From Vannielia litorea (GTDB taxonomy: Bacteria; Pseudomonadota; Alphaproteobacteria; Rhodobacterales; Rhodobacteraceae), in contig NZ_FSRL01000001.1 of assembly GCF_900142295.1 (NCBI RefSeq), forward strand, positions 3,286,001 to 3,350,000: a stretch of DNA of 64,000 nucleotides. The letters are read 5' to 3'. A program made the position numbers and the translations under genes. Below are positions 35,479 to 43,439 of this stretch, piece after piece. Under the pieces are notes generated by a model. That model did not search any database. It was not told the origin of the DNA and worked only from the letters and a program-made list of their open reading frames with translations. Position 1 is the stretch's first letter. Each line of letters starts with the position of its first letter.

Positions 35479-36087
35479 CTAGCGGTCTTCGCGGGCAAAG
35501 AGCCGCCAGGTCTGCATCAAGGCCCGGTCGGCGCGGGACCGGATCTCGGCGCGGGACGGGGGCGGGGCGGCGTGGATGGCGCGGCGGATTTGGCTGTCGC
35601 CCAGCAGGAGCGCGAGATAGGTTTCGCAGATCGTCGCCGCGTCGCCGCCCTTCAGTGCGCGCTCGTCGAGCGCCTTCTGGCAGAGCGCCTCGATCATCGG
35701 TTGCACGCGGCTCCGGCCCGCCTCGGCGAGTGCGGCCCCGAGGCTCCCGGTCGGGTCGCCAGCGGCGGCGCGGGCCAGGGCCACGGCGCGGGGGGCGGTG
35801 AGGAGGTCGAGCAGCACGGGGCCGAGGCCATCGAGCGCCTCGAGCGGCGAGGCGTCCTCGGCCAGCGCCGCCTCCAGCCGCGCCACCAGCGCCTCGCCGT
35901 TGCGTGCGGCCATGGCGCGGAACAGGCCGAGCTTGTCGCCGTACCAGTTGTAGAGCGTCTCGTTGCTGGCCTTCGCCGCCTTGGCCACGGCCAGCATCGA
36001 CATGCCTGCCGCGCCCTTCTGCTCCAGCAGCACATAGGCCGCCTCGATGATCTCGGCTTCCCGCTTCGCCCGGGTTTCGTCGCGCAT
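35479..36087 (-). CDS. TetR-family regulator of the divergent DUF1772 gene
   Basis: The product has 202 aa. The helix-turn-helix is at residues about 25-50 (MSMLAVAKAAKASNETLYNWYGDKLGLF), and the C-terminal part is a helical ligand/dimer domain with an Ala-rich stretch. It is divergent from the DUF1772 gene, and two copies of a CGTA-N8-TACG operator lie between them, so it most likely represses that gene and itself. Ligand unknown. Confidence 0.9.
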   Translation of the reverse strand: MRDETRAKREAEIIEAAYVLLEQKGAAGMSMLAVAKAAKASNETLYNWYGDKLGLFRAMAARNGEALVARLEAALAEDASPLEALDGLGPVLLDLLTAPRAVALARAAAGDPTGSLGAALAEAGRSRVQPMIEALCQKALDERALKGGDAATICETYLALLLGDSQIRRAIHAAPPPSRAEIRSRADRALMQTWRLFAREDR

Positions 36088-36100
36088 CCGCCATCCCCTG

Positions 36101-36158
36101 TTGACAGCCTACCGTATACATGGTTACGGATTAGGCGCAAGCGTAACTTACTGTACGG
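36101..36158 (+). promoter_or_regulatory. Two TetR-type operators overlapping a promoter
   Basis: CCGTA-N8-TACGG (36112-36129) and a second CGTA-N8-TACG (36142-36157) have identical half-sites and spacing, with centres 29 bp apart. TTGACA at 36101-36106 directly precedes the first copy, so a bound repressor would cover the promoter of the DUF1772 gene at 36167. A matching -10 is not clear. Confidence 0.6.
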
Positions 36159-36166
36159 ATATCTCG

Positions 36167-36673
36167 ATGACCCAAGCCTTCCGCCTCACCGCTCTTCTGG
36201 GGCTTCTGCTCAACGGAGCGCTCTTCGGTTTCTTTTATGCCTGGGTCTGTTCGACCATGTGGGGGCTCGACGCCGCAGCGCCGGAGGTTGCCATCCGGGC
36301 CATGCAGGCCATGAACGCCTCTGTCCGCAATGCGGTGTTCGCCCCAGCGTTCTTTGCCACCGGGCCGGTGCTGCTGGTCGCCGCCCTGCTGGCCTGGCGA
36401 AGCGGCCAGCGCGCCCTGGTCGCGGTGTTGCTGGCGCTGGCCGGTCTTGTGGTTCTTTGCGGCGGCACGGGTCTCACCATGGTGGTCAACGTGCCGATGA
36501 ACGAGGCGCTGGCCCTCGTGACCGAGGCGCAGATCGAGAGCGGTGCAGCGGCGATCTGGGCCGAGTATTCCGCCCCCTGGCAGGTCTGGAACCAGATCCG
36601 CACCGCGCTCACCGGCCTCGGGCTCGCGCTCACCGGCGCGGCCCTGCTGGCGGCGCGGCAGGCCGGAGCCTAG
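36167..36673 (+). CDS. DUF1772 membrane protein (anthrone-oxygenase-like)
   Basis: The product has 168 aa and four membrane helices. FYAWVCSTMWGL in helix 1 and MVVNVPMNEAL in the third hydrophobic block are typical of the DUF1772/anthrone oxygenase-like family. Some fungal relatives oxidise polyketide anthrones; bacterial members are mostly uncharacterised. Controlled by a divergent TetR regulator, it may respond to an aromatic or lipophilic compound. Its stop overlaps the convergent aminotransferase stop by 4 bp (CTAG). Confidence 0.85.
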   Translation: MTQAFRLTALLGLLLNGALFGFFYAWVCSTMWGLDAAAPEVAIRAMQAMNASVRNAVFAPAFFATGPVLLVAALLAWRSGQRALVAVLLALAGLVVLCGGTGLTMVVNVPMNEALALVTEAQIESGAAAIWAEYSAPWQVWNQIRTALTGLGLALTGAALLAARQAGA

Positions 36674-37923
36674 GCCCCGGTGATCTCGGCCATCGCGGCG
36701 AGGAAGGCGGCCACCTCGCCCTCGGTGTTGTAGTGGCACATCGAGACCCGCAGGCAGCCGTCGTATCCGAGCGGGGTCAGCACGTTGCCCGAGTAGTGGT
36801 CGGCCTTGCGGGCATGGGTGCGGATGCCGCGCTCGCGCAGGGCCGAGACCAGCTCCTCCGCGCTCTGCCCCTCGACCACCAGCGAGACAAGCCCCTCCCG
36901 CGCCGGGTTGTCGGCCCCGCCGAGCACGGTGACGCCGGGCAGCTCGGTGAGCCCCTTCTGGTTGCCGGTGCCGCGCAGCATGGCTTCGGTCAAATCCCAC
37001 TCATGGGCGTGGATCGCCCGCGCGGCCGCCTCGATTCTGGCCCGCTGGTCGCCGGTCTCGCCCAGGGCTTCGCCAAGCCACGTGAAATAGTCGATCACGT
37101 CGGAGAAGGCGGCATAGGCGCCGGTGTCGCGCGTGCCCATCTCCCAGGAGCCGCCGCCCTGAAGCGTGTCATGCGGGCAGGCGGCGAGCCGGTCGGAGAG
37201 CCAGGCCAGGCCGAAGCCGTGGCGCGAGAACATCTTGTAGGGCGAGACGACGTAGCCATCGACGCCCGCGGCCGCCACGTCGACATGGCCATGGGCAGCG
37301 TGCTGGATGCCGTCGACGATGATGGTGCACTCGGGCGAGACGGCGCGGATCGCCGCGGCAATCGCCGCCACGTCCATGCCCATGCCGGTGACCGGCGAGG
37401 CGTGGACGATGGTGGCCACCCGCACGTCGGGTGTCATTGCCGTTGCATAGGCCTCGGGGCCGACGGTGCCGCTGGCGTCGTCATGGAGCACCACGACATG
37501 CTCCAGCCCGGCGGCCTCGGCGCCCAGGGCCGCCGCCGAACGGCTGGCCGGGTGCTCCATCGTCGAGCTGATGACCTTGCCGCCTTTCCCGCGCCACGCG
37601 TTGCAGGCAGCGCGCGCCAGGCGGAACAGCAGCTCGGTGCCGCTCTCGCCCACGATCACCTGCCCGCCCCGGGCGTTGAGAAAGCAGGCTGCGTCAGCCT
37701 TGGCCTTGGCGATGACCGCAACGAGATGCGCCGAGGTCGGGTTGTCGCGGCCCTGGTTGTCGGGGATCGCGGCATAGGTGGCGGAGGTCTCGACCACGCT
37801 CTTCAGCGTCAGCGCGCCGCCCGCGTTCTCGAAAAAGATCCGCTCGCCGGTAAACGGGTCGGTCCCGACATGGGCGAACCGCGCCCGAACCTCTTCGATC
37901 AACTCAGCCTTGTTGCCCAGCAT
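36670..37923 (-). CDS. Class V aminotransferase-fold PLP enzyme
   Basis: The product has 417 aa. The PLP-binding Lys is in VVSPYKMFSRHG and the Asp that contacts the pyridine N is in IIVDGIQHAAHG. NAGGALTLKSVVE and STMEHPASRSAAA match the cysteine desulfurase/isopenicillin epimerase-like branch. A conserved catalytic Cys loop of true desulfurases is not evident; the VSMCHYNTEGEV segment near the C-terminus is instead typical of uncharacterised members. Reaction unknown. It is divergent from the CecR-like regulator at 38017. Confidence 0.88.
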   Translation of the reverse strand: MLGNKAELIEEVRARFAHVGTDPFTGERIFFENAGGALTLKSVVETSATYAAIPDNQGRDNPTSAHLVAVIAKAKADAACFLNARGGQVIVGESGTELLFRLARAACNAWRGKGGKVISSTMEHPASRSAAALGAEAAGLEHVVVLHDDASGTVGPEAYATAMTPDVRVATIVHASPVTGMGMDVAAIAAAIRAVSPECTIIVDGIQHAAHGHVDVAAAGVDGYVVSPYKMFSRHGFGLAWLSDRLAACPHDTLQGGGSWEMGTRDTGAYAAFSDVIDYFTWLGEALGETGDQRARIEAAARAIHAHEWDLTEAMLRGTGNQKGLTELPGVTVLGGADNPAREGLVSLVVEGQSAEELVSALRERGIRTHARKADHYSGNVLTPLGYDGCLRVSMCHYNTEGEVAAFLAAMAEITGA

Positions 37924-37987
37924 ATGCGCCTCCTTGCCTGCCCCCGATCTATGCCCTGCGCCGGTGCGTCACAAGCGACACTTGCTT

Positions 37988-38007
37988 TTGATCAATCGTT
38001 TGATCAA
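37988..38007 (+). promoter_or_regulatory. Candidate operator of the CecR-like regulator
   Basis: TTGATCAA (37988-37995) is repeated at 38000-38007 with TCGT between. Each copy is itself palindromic, and the pair is separated by 12 bp centre to centre. It ends 9 bp before the regulator's ATG, fitting autorepression of the exporter operon. Confidence 0.6.
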
Positions 38008-38016
38008 TACTCGAAC

Positions 38017-38640
38017 ATGGACAACACCCCGACTCGCGACGCCCTCCTCCATGCCGGCCTGCGGCTCTTCGGGGCACAGGGCTATGCCGCCGCCTCCACC
38101 CGCGCCATCGCGGCGCAGGCAGGCACCAACGTGGCCTCCATCGCCTATCACTTCGGCGGCAAGGCCGGGCTGCACGAGGCCTGCCTCGACGAGGTCGCCC
38201 GCCGGATGGGGCAGCTCTCGGAGCCGCCCGTCGCGGCGGCCGCCTCGCCGCAGACCGCGCGTGACGCGCTGGAGGCGCTGCTGCGCCGGGCGGTCTCCTT
38301 CATGTTCACCGCCGACGCCGCGGGCGAGATCGTGCCCTTCGTGCTGCGGGTGCTGACCGAGGGCGGCGCGGCCTCCGAGGTGCTCTATGACCGTCTGTTC
38401 CTGCCGCGCCACCGGATGCTCTGCCATCTCTGGTCGGTCGCTACTGGCCAGCCCGCCGAGAGCGAGGCCACCCGGCTGGCGGTGTTTTCCTTTATCGGGC
38501 AGATCGTCTATTTCCGCATCAACCGGGCCTTCGTGCTGCGCCGCATGGACTGGGGCGCCGCCGGGCCTTCAGAGGCGGAGGCAATAGCCGACACGCTGGC
38601 CGAGCATCTCCATGCCGCCCTCGAAAGGAGCCGGCCATGA
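38017..38640 (+). CDS. TetR-family regulator of CecR type
   Basis: The product has 207 aa. The helix-turn-helix reads ASTRAIAAQAGTNVASIAYHFGGKAGL (residues about 28-55), and the C-terminal domain with FIGQIVYFRINRAFVLRRMDW is of the DUF1956/CecR (YbiH) type. In E. coli CecR controls ybhGFSR, an HlyD-ABC export operon; here the following three genes are the same kinds of proteins. Its stop overlaps the adaptor start by 4 bp. Confidence 0.9.
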   Translation: MDNTPTRDALLHAGLRLFGAQGYAAASTRAIAAQAGTNVASIAYHFGGKAGLHEACLDEVARRMGQLSEPPVAAAASPQTARDALEALLRRAVSFMFTADAAGEIVPFVLRVLTEGGAASEVLYDRLFLPRHRMLCHLWSVATGQPAESEATRLAVFSFIGQIVYFRINRAFVLRRMDWGAAGPSEAEAIADTLAEHLHAALERSRP

Positions 38641-39590
38641 GCTTCGTCTGCGCCATCCCCGTGGTCTCCGCCCTCTTTGCCAGCTGCGCCCCGCCGCTGC
38701 CCTTTGCCACCGGCTATGTCGAGGGCGAATACACGCTGGTGGCCCCCATCGCCTCGGCGCAGGTTCGCGGCGTTGCCGTGGCGCGCGGCGACCGCGTCAT
38801 GCCCGGCGACCTGCTGGTCGAGATGGAAAGCCGCGATGCCGAGATCGCCCTGGCCCAGGCCGAGGCGGCGCTGGCACAGGCGCAAAACCAGCTTGCCAAC
38901 CTGACCGAGGGCAAGCGCCCGGAAGAGATGAAGGTGCTCGAAGCCGCCTTTGCCTCGGCCCGCGCCCGCGAGGCCGAGGCCGAGCGCGAGGCGGGCCGCA
39001 TGGCGCAACTGGCCGAGCGCGGCGCGGCCACCTCCGCCCAGCGCGACGATGCGGCGACGGCGGCAGAGGTCGCCCGCGCCGCCGTGGCCGAGGCCGAGGC
39101 CCAGCTCGCCGTCGCCCGCCTGCCCGCCCGTGCGCAAGAGATCGCCGCGGCGCAGGCGCAGGTCGAGGGGGCGAAGGCCGCCCGCGACCAGGCCGAGTGG
39201 GCGCTGTCGCAACGGCGCCTCACTGCGCCGGTCGCCGGCCAGATCACCGACATCATCCGCATCGCGGGTGAAAACGCCGGCCCCTCCGCCCCCGTGCTCT
39301 CGCTGCTGGGCGACGGCGCGGTGAAGCTCCGGCTCTACGTGCCCGAAACCTCGGTGTCGCAGATTGCCCCCGGCTCCCGGCTTACCGTCAATTGCGACGG
39401 CTGCGGCACGGGGCTGACCGCCACGGTCAACTACGTGGCCGACGGCCCCGAGTTCACGCCGCCGGTGATCTACTCGCTGGAGAACCGGCAGAAGCTCGTC
39501 TACCTCGTCGAGGCCCGGCCCGACGGCGAGGCACGGCTGAAGCCGGGCCAGATCGTTGATGTCGACCTGCCTGGCGAGGGCACCGAGTGA
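38637..39590 (+). CDS. HlyD-family adaptor of the ABC exporter (YbhG-like)
   Basis: The product has 317 aa. The N-terminus ends ALFASC (Cys17), likely a lipoprotein anchor. VAPIASAQVRGVAVARGDRVMPGD is the lipoyl half, residues about 75-185 an Ala/Glu/Gln coiled coil, and LTAPVAGQITDIIRIAGENAG the returning lipoyl half. It connects the ABC-2 exporter encoded next to the outer membrane. It overlaps neighbours by 4 bp on both sides. Confidence 0.9.
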   Translation: MSFVCAIPVVSALFASCAPPLPFATGYVEGEYTLVAPIASAQVRGVAVARGDRVMPGDLLVEMESRDAEIALAQAEAALAQAQNQLANLTEGKRPEEMKVLEAAFASARAREAEAEREAGRMAQLAERGAATSAQRDDAATAAEVARAAVAEAEAQLAVARLPARAQEIAAAQAQVEGAKAARDQAEWALSQRRLTAPVAGQITDIIRIAGENAGPSAPVLSLLGDGAVKLRLYVPETSVSQIAPGSRLTVNCDGCGTGLTATVNYVADGPEFTPPVIYSLENRQKLVYLVEARPDGEARLKPGQIVDVDLPGEGTE

Positions 39591-40519
39591 GCGCCGAGCC
39601 CGCCATATCGGTGAGGGGGCTGACCAAGCGCTTCGGCGACAAGACGGTGGTCAACGACGTGTCGCTCACCGTGGAGCGCGGCGAGATCGCGGGCTTTCTC
39701 GGCCCGAACGGCTCGGGCAAGACCACGACGATCCGGCTGATGTGCGGGCTGCTGACCCCCGACAGGGGCGAAGGCCGGGTGCTGGGGCACGACATTCTCA
39801 CCGAGGGCCGCAAGATCAAGCTGAAGGTGGGGTACATGACCCAGCGGTTCAGCTTTTACGAAGACCTCACGATCGAGGAGAACCTGCGGTTCGTGGCCGG
39901 GCTCTATCGCCTGCCCCGCAAGCGGCAGGTGGTGGAGGACACGCTGAAGGACCTCGGGCTGCACTCGCGCCGCACCCAGCTGGCGGGCGCTCTTTCGGGC
40001 GGATGGAAGCAGCGGCTCGCGCTGGCCGCCTGCATCATGCACAAACCCGACCTTCTGCTGCTCGACGAGCCCACCGCCGGGGTGGACCCGAAGGCGCGGC
40101 GCGAGTTCTGGGACGAGATCCATGCGCTTGCCGCCAAGGGGCTGACGGTGCTGGTGAGCACGCATTACATGGACGAGGCCGAGCGCTGCCACCGGATCAA
40201 CTACATTGCCTATGGCACCCTGGTGGCCCGCGGCACCGTGGAGGAGGTGGTGAGGGAGGCCGGTCTCACGACCCTGCATCTGACCGGCACCGCGATCCAG
40301 ACGGCGGAGGCGGGGGCCGCTCTCAAGGGCGCGAAGGGCGTGGAGCAGGTGGCCCATTTCGGCGCCGACCTCCATGTTGTCGGGCGTGACGGCAAGGCGC
40401 TCAGCGCCTCCGCCGAGCGGGTGGCCCGCGAGACCGGCTGCACCCTGACCGCCTCCGAGACCTCGCTGGAGGATGTGTTCATCCGCCTGATGAGCGAGAG
40501 CACGGACAACATGGCATGA
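39587..40519 (+). CDS. ABC exporter ATP-binding protein (YbhF-like)
   Basis: The product has 310 aa and one nucleotide-binding domain: Walker A GPNGSGKTT, Q-loop in VGYMTQRFSFY, signature LSGGWKQRL, Walker B LLLLDEPTAGVD and the switch His in VSTHYMDEAER. A C-terminal domain of about 80 residues (TLHLTGTAIQTAEAG) follows, typical of ABC-2 drug exporters. E. coli YbhF carries two such domains in one chain; this one has a single domain and should act as a homodimer. It overlaps the permease start by 4 bp. Confidence 0.93.
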   Translation: MSAEPAISVRGLTKRFGDKTVVNDVSLTVERGEIAGFLGPNGSGKTTTIRLMCGLLTPDRGEGRVLGHDILTEGRKIKLKVGYMTQRFSFYEDLTIEENLRFVAGLYRLPRKRQVVEDTLKDLGLHSRRTQLAGALSGGWKQRLALAACIMHKPDLLLLDEPTAGVDPKARREFWDEIHALAAKGLTVLVSTHYMDEAERCHRINYIAYGTLVARGTVEEVVREAGLTTLHLTGTAIQTAEAGAALKGAKGVEQVAHFGADLHVVGRDGKALSASAERVARETGCTLTASETSLEDVFIRLMSESTDNMA

Positions 40520-41655
40520 TCACACGGGTCCTCTCCCTTGCGCGCCTCGGCACGCTGATCGCCAAGGAAGGCATCCAGATGCGGCGCGACAGGCTGACCT
40601 TCGGGATGATGCTTGGCGTGCCCCTGCTGCAGCTGGTGCTCTTCGGCTTCGCCATCAACACCGACCCCAAGGAGCTGCCCGCCGCCCTCGTCGCCCCCAC
40701 CCAGGACCGCTACACCCGGGCGATGATCACAGCGCTTGAGCTGACCGACTATTACCGTTTCATCGCGCCCAATGCCTCGGCGGCGGAGGCCGAGCGGATG
40801 ATCGCGCGGGGCGAGGTGTCTTTCGTGGTCACCGTGCCGTCGGACTTCGGGCGCCGGGTCGAGCGCGGCGATGCGCCGACGATCCTGATCGAGGCCGACG
40901 CCTCCGACCCCGCCGTTGCCTCGGGCGCCATCTCCACCCTGAGCCAGGTTGCCGCCGATGCGCTGCTGCGCGAAACCGGGCAGGAGGCCGAGGCCGCTGC
41001 ACGCACCGCCAGCCAGCTGCAGGTGGTGGTTCACCGGCGCTACAACCCCGAGGGCATCACCCAGTACAACATCGTGCCCGGCCTGCTCGGCGTGATCCTG
41101 CAGCTCACCATGGTGATGATGACCTCGATGGCGCTGACCCGCGAAACCGAGCGCGGCACGATGGAGAACCTGCTCTCCATGCCCGCCACGCCGCTCGAGA
41201 TCATGCTGGGCAAGATCGTGCCCTACCTCGTGGTCGGCGCGGTGCAGGTGGCGGTGGTGCTCATCGCCGCCCGCGCCATGTTTTCGATCCCCTTCGTCGG
41301 CGACCTCGGGCTGCTGCTCTTCGGGGTCTTCGTCTTTGTCCTGTCGCTGGTGATCCTGGGCTACCTCATCTCCACCGTCTCGCGGACCCAGATGCAGGCG
41401 ATGCAGATGACCTTCTTCTTCTTCCTGCCGTCGCTGCTGATCTCGGGGTTCATGTTTCCCTACCGGGGGATGCCGCTCTGGGCGCAATACCTGGGCGAGA
41501 TCTTTCCGCTGACGCATTTCTTGCGGCTCGTGCGCGGGGTGATGCTGAAGGGCGCCGGGCTGGCAGATGTGGCGGCGCCGCTCGCCGCGCTGGCGCTCTT
41601 CACCGGCGTGCTGACGCTCGCCACCCTCGTCCGGTTCCGCCGCACGCTGGACTGA
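40516..41655 (+). CDS. ABC-2 type permease (YbhS/YbhR-like)
   Basis: The product has 379 aa. One N-terminal helix (MMLGVPLLQLVLFGFAI) is followed by a large periplasmic domain (about 50-170), then five helices with QLTMVMMTSMALTRETERGTMENLL and FLPSLLISGFMFP, the ABC2_membrane_3 pattern. E. coli has two different permeases (YbhS and YbhR); here there is one, so the exporter should be a homodimer. Substrate unknown, probably a hydrophobic compound. Confidence 0.92.
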   Translation: MITRVLSLARLGTLIAKEGIQMRRDRLTFGMMLGVPLLQLVLFGFAINTDPKELPAALVAPTQDRYTRAMITALELTDYYRFIAPNASAAEAERMIARGEVSFVVTVPSDFGRRVERGDAPTILIEADASDPAVASGAISTLSQVAADALLRETGQEAEAAARTASQLQVVVHRRYNPEGITQYNIVPGLLGVILQLTMVMMTSMALTRETERGTMENLLSMPATPLEIMLGKIVPYLVVGAVQVAVVLIAARAMFSIPFVGDLGLLLFGVFVFVLSLVILGYLISTVSRTQMQAMQMTFFFFLPSLLISGFMFPYRGMPLWAQYLGEIFPLTHFLRLVRGVMLKGAGLADVAAPLAALALFTGVLTLATLVRFRRTLD

Positions 41656-41656
41656 G

Positions 41657-41694
41657 CCCGCGCCTCCGCCCGCGGGGTCCGGCGATCGCGCCGG
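41657..41694. terminator. Two adjacent GC hairpins between convergent genes
   Basis: CCCGCG (41657-41662) pairs with CGCGGG (41671-41676), and CCGGCG (41679-41684) with CGCCGG (41689-41694) around an ATCG loop. Neither is followed by a T-run. They sit in the 51-bp gap between the convergent permease and BKACE-like genes and may slow or end transcription. Confidence 0.4.
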
Positions 41695-41706
41695 TGGAAC
41701 GCCCTG

Positions 41707-42450
41707 TCAGACGAACCCCGCCACCGCCCGCACCCGCGCCGCGTTGTCCGCGGCGAGCGAGCCATCCTCGTGCAGCAGGGAGTTCTCGAAGCCGACCCGC
41801 ATCTTGCCGCCCGCTGCCCTCGCCGCGCGCAGGCAGGCGCTCTCGCCCTGCCCGAAGGCGCAGACCGCCCAATCCGCCGCCCGGCCGCCCAGCCAGCGCA
41901 GGAAGGGCTCCAGCATCGCGGGCTCCGAGACCTGTCCCGCCACGTATCGGCCCAGCACGAAGATCAGCTGCGTTTCCGGCTGCACGCCGCCCGGCAGCAC
42001 GCGCTCGAGGTGCATGGCATCCTCCGGGTCGTAGAGGATGTGCTGCACCGCGATCCCCCGCGCCTCTGCCTCGGCGTAGAGCCGCGCCGCCAGCCCCTCG
42101 CCATCCCGGCAGATCTCCCGAACCGAGACCGAGACCATCTCGGCGCCCGAGTGCAGCGCCACATGGGCCTGGTGCGCCGGAAGGTAGCGCCCGCCCGCCT
42201 CTGTCGTCACCTGCACCGCCAGCCCCGGCAGCGCGCGCGCCAGTTCGGCCAGCGCCTCGCGGTAGGCGCCCGAGTCGAGCAGGTGCCCGCCCTCGTCGTC
42301 GCGCAGGTGCAGGTGCAGCCCGTCGGCGCCCGCCGCCATGCACTCGCGGGCGCAGCGCACCACCTCCCAGAGGGTCAGCGGAACGCGCGGGTGGTCGTCG
42401 TGGGTCTTGCTGGCGCCGTTGGGGGCCACCATCAGGCGGGGCAGGGGCAT
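41707..42450 (-). CDS. BKACE-type (DUF849) beta-keto acid cleavage enzyme
   Basis: The product has 247 aa, somewhat shorter than the usual 270-310. GADGLHLHLRDDEG gives the HxHxRD-like metal site, followed by VQVTTEAGGRYLP and MRVGFENSLLHEDGS, all characteristic of BKACE TIM-barrels that cleave beta-keto acids with acetyl-CoA. The frame is open further upstream, but that part has the composition of a shadow; ATG 42450 starts MPLPRLMVAPNGA. Substrate unknown. Confidence 0.85.
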   Translation of the reverse strand: MPLPRLMVAPNGASKTHDDHPRVPLTLWEVVRCARECMAAGADGLHLHLRDDEGGHLLDSGAYREALAELARALPGLAVQVTTEAGGRYLPAHQAHVALHSGAEMVSVSVREICRDGEGLAARLYAEAEARGIAVQHILYDPEDAMHLERVLPGGVQPETQLIFVLGRYVAGQVSEPAMLEPFLRWLGGRAADWAVCAFGQGESACLRAARAAGGKMRVGFENSLLHEDGSLAADNAARVRAVAGFV

Positions 42451-42494
42451 GGCCGGTCTCCTCCCGGCCAAAGTCCCGCCCGGCGGGCGCGAGG

Positions 42495-43178
42495 TCAAGC
42501 GCCGAGCGGCTCCCGGCGGATCAGATGAAAGCGCCCGTCCTCGGCCTCGCCGAACAGGCAGAGGCTTCCGATCCGGAACGGGCGCGGCAGCAGCCCGTCG
42601 AGCCGCGCGGCAAGCTCCGCCTCGGCGCGTGCGGCCTCCGGCTCTTCGAGCTTGCCGCTCAGGGTGAGATGAAAGCGGAACTCCTCCTGCACATAGGGGT
42701 AGCCCCAGCGCAGCAGCAGCGCGTCCTGCCGCGCGGTCAGCCCCGCGCCGCGCCGCCGCGCCAGCTCCTCCGCCCCGGCAGGGGCGCGAAACCCGTCGAG
42801 CTCTGCCACCACCCGCGCGGCAAGTTCCGCCAGCGGCCCGGCATCGCCCTCGGGCACCAGCGCGAGAAACCGCCCGATCCGCGCCAGCCGAAGCCCCGCC
42901 AGCACCACCGGCGCCGCGGTGGCGCAAAGCGCGCCCAGCGCCGCGGCCAGCGCCTCGGCACCCTGCCCCTCCACCAGCCGGAACGGCGGCTTGATGGTGC
43001 CATGAAACCCGTATTTGCGCGGCGCCGCGGTAAGCGCGGCCATGTCGAGCCCTGCCACCCGCGGCTGCGCCACCGCGCGGCCCGCCACCGCATCCCAGCC
43101 GAGCCAGGCCGCGCCGAATGCCGCCAGCGGGCCCTCGGGCGGGGCGTAATACACCGCGTATCGGCTGTAACCTGCCAT
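42495..43178 (-). CDS. DUF1045 protein, 2H-phosphoesterase-like
   Basis: The product has 227 aa. Two H-x-T/S-type motifs, FHGTIKPPF (about residue 60) and FHLTLSG (about residue 170), are the signature of the 2H phosphoesterase fold. The start YSRYAVYYAPP and RKYGFHGTIK match DUF1045, often found in phosphonate-use (phn) clusters and annotated as a phosphonate metabolism protein. No other phn gene is present here. It lies 44 bp upstream of the BKACE-like gene on the same strand. Confidence 0.85.
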   Translation of the reverse strand: MAGYSRYAVYYAPPEGPLAAFGAAWLGWDAVAGRAVAQPRVAGLDMAALTAAPRKYGFHGTIKPPFRLVEGQGAEALAAALGALCATAAPVVLAGLRLARIGRFLALVPEGDAGPLAELAARVVAELDGFRAPAGAEELARRRGAGLTARQDALLLRWGYPYVQEEFRFHLTLSGKLEEPEAARAEAELAARLDGLLPRPFRIGSLCLFGEAEDGRFHLIRREPLGA

Positions 43179-43283
43179 CCGCCGAACCCTCGTTCACCCT
43201 TGCGACACCCATGTGACGCACGCCCGCAAACTGCGGCGAGATTTAGAGAAAGAGAAGGCCGAACGGCCACAGGAGGCAACCGA

Positions 43284-43439
43284 ATGTTAACAACGCCGCA
43301 GCTAACCTGCCTCGCATCAGCTTGCCAAAAGGATGCAGGAGGACACCATGTCAACTCAGCCAATCCCCTTTCCGGCGCCCACGCTCGCAACGGCGACGGC
43401 GGTCTCCACCCGCCTGCGCGCGCTGGTGCTCGACGATGA
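43284..43439 (+). CDS. Candidate leader ORF before the response regulator
   Basis: A consensus AGGAGG (43271-43276) stands 7 nt before an ATG at 43284 that opens 51 codons, starting MLTTPQLTCLASAC and running into the response-regulator gene in another frame. A second consensus AGGAGG (43337-43342) serves the regulator itself. The tail has shadow-like composition, so translation may be real only as a short regulatory event, or be accidental. Confidence 0.25.
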   Translation: MLTTPQLTCLASACQKDAGGHHVNSANPLSGAHARNGDGGLHPPARAGARR

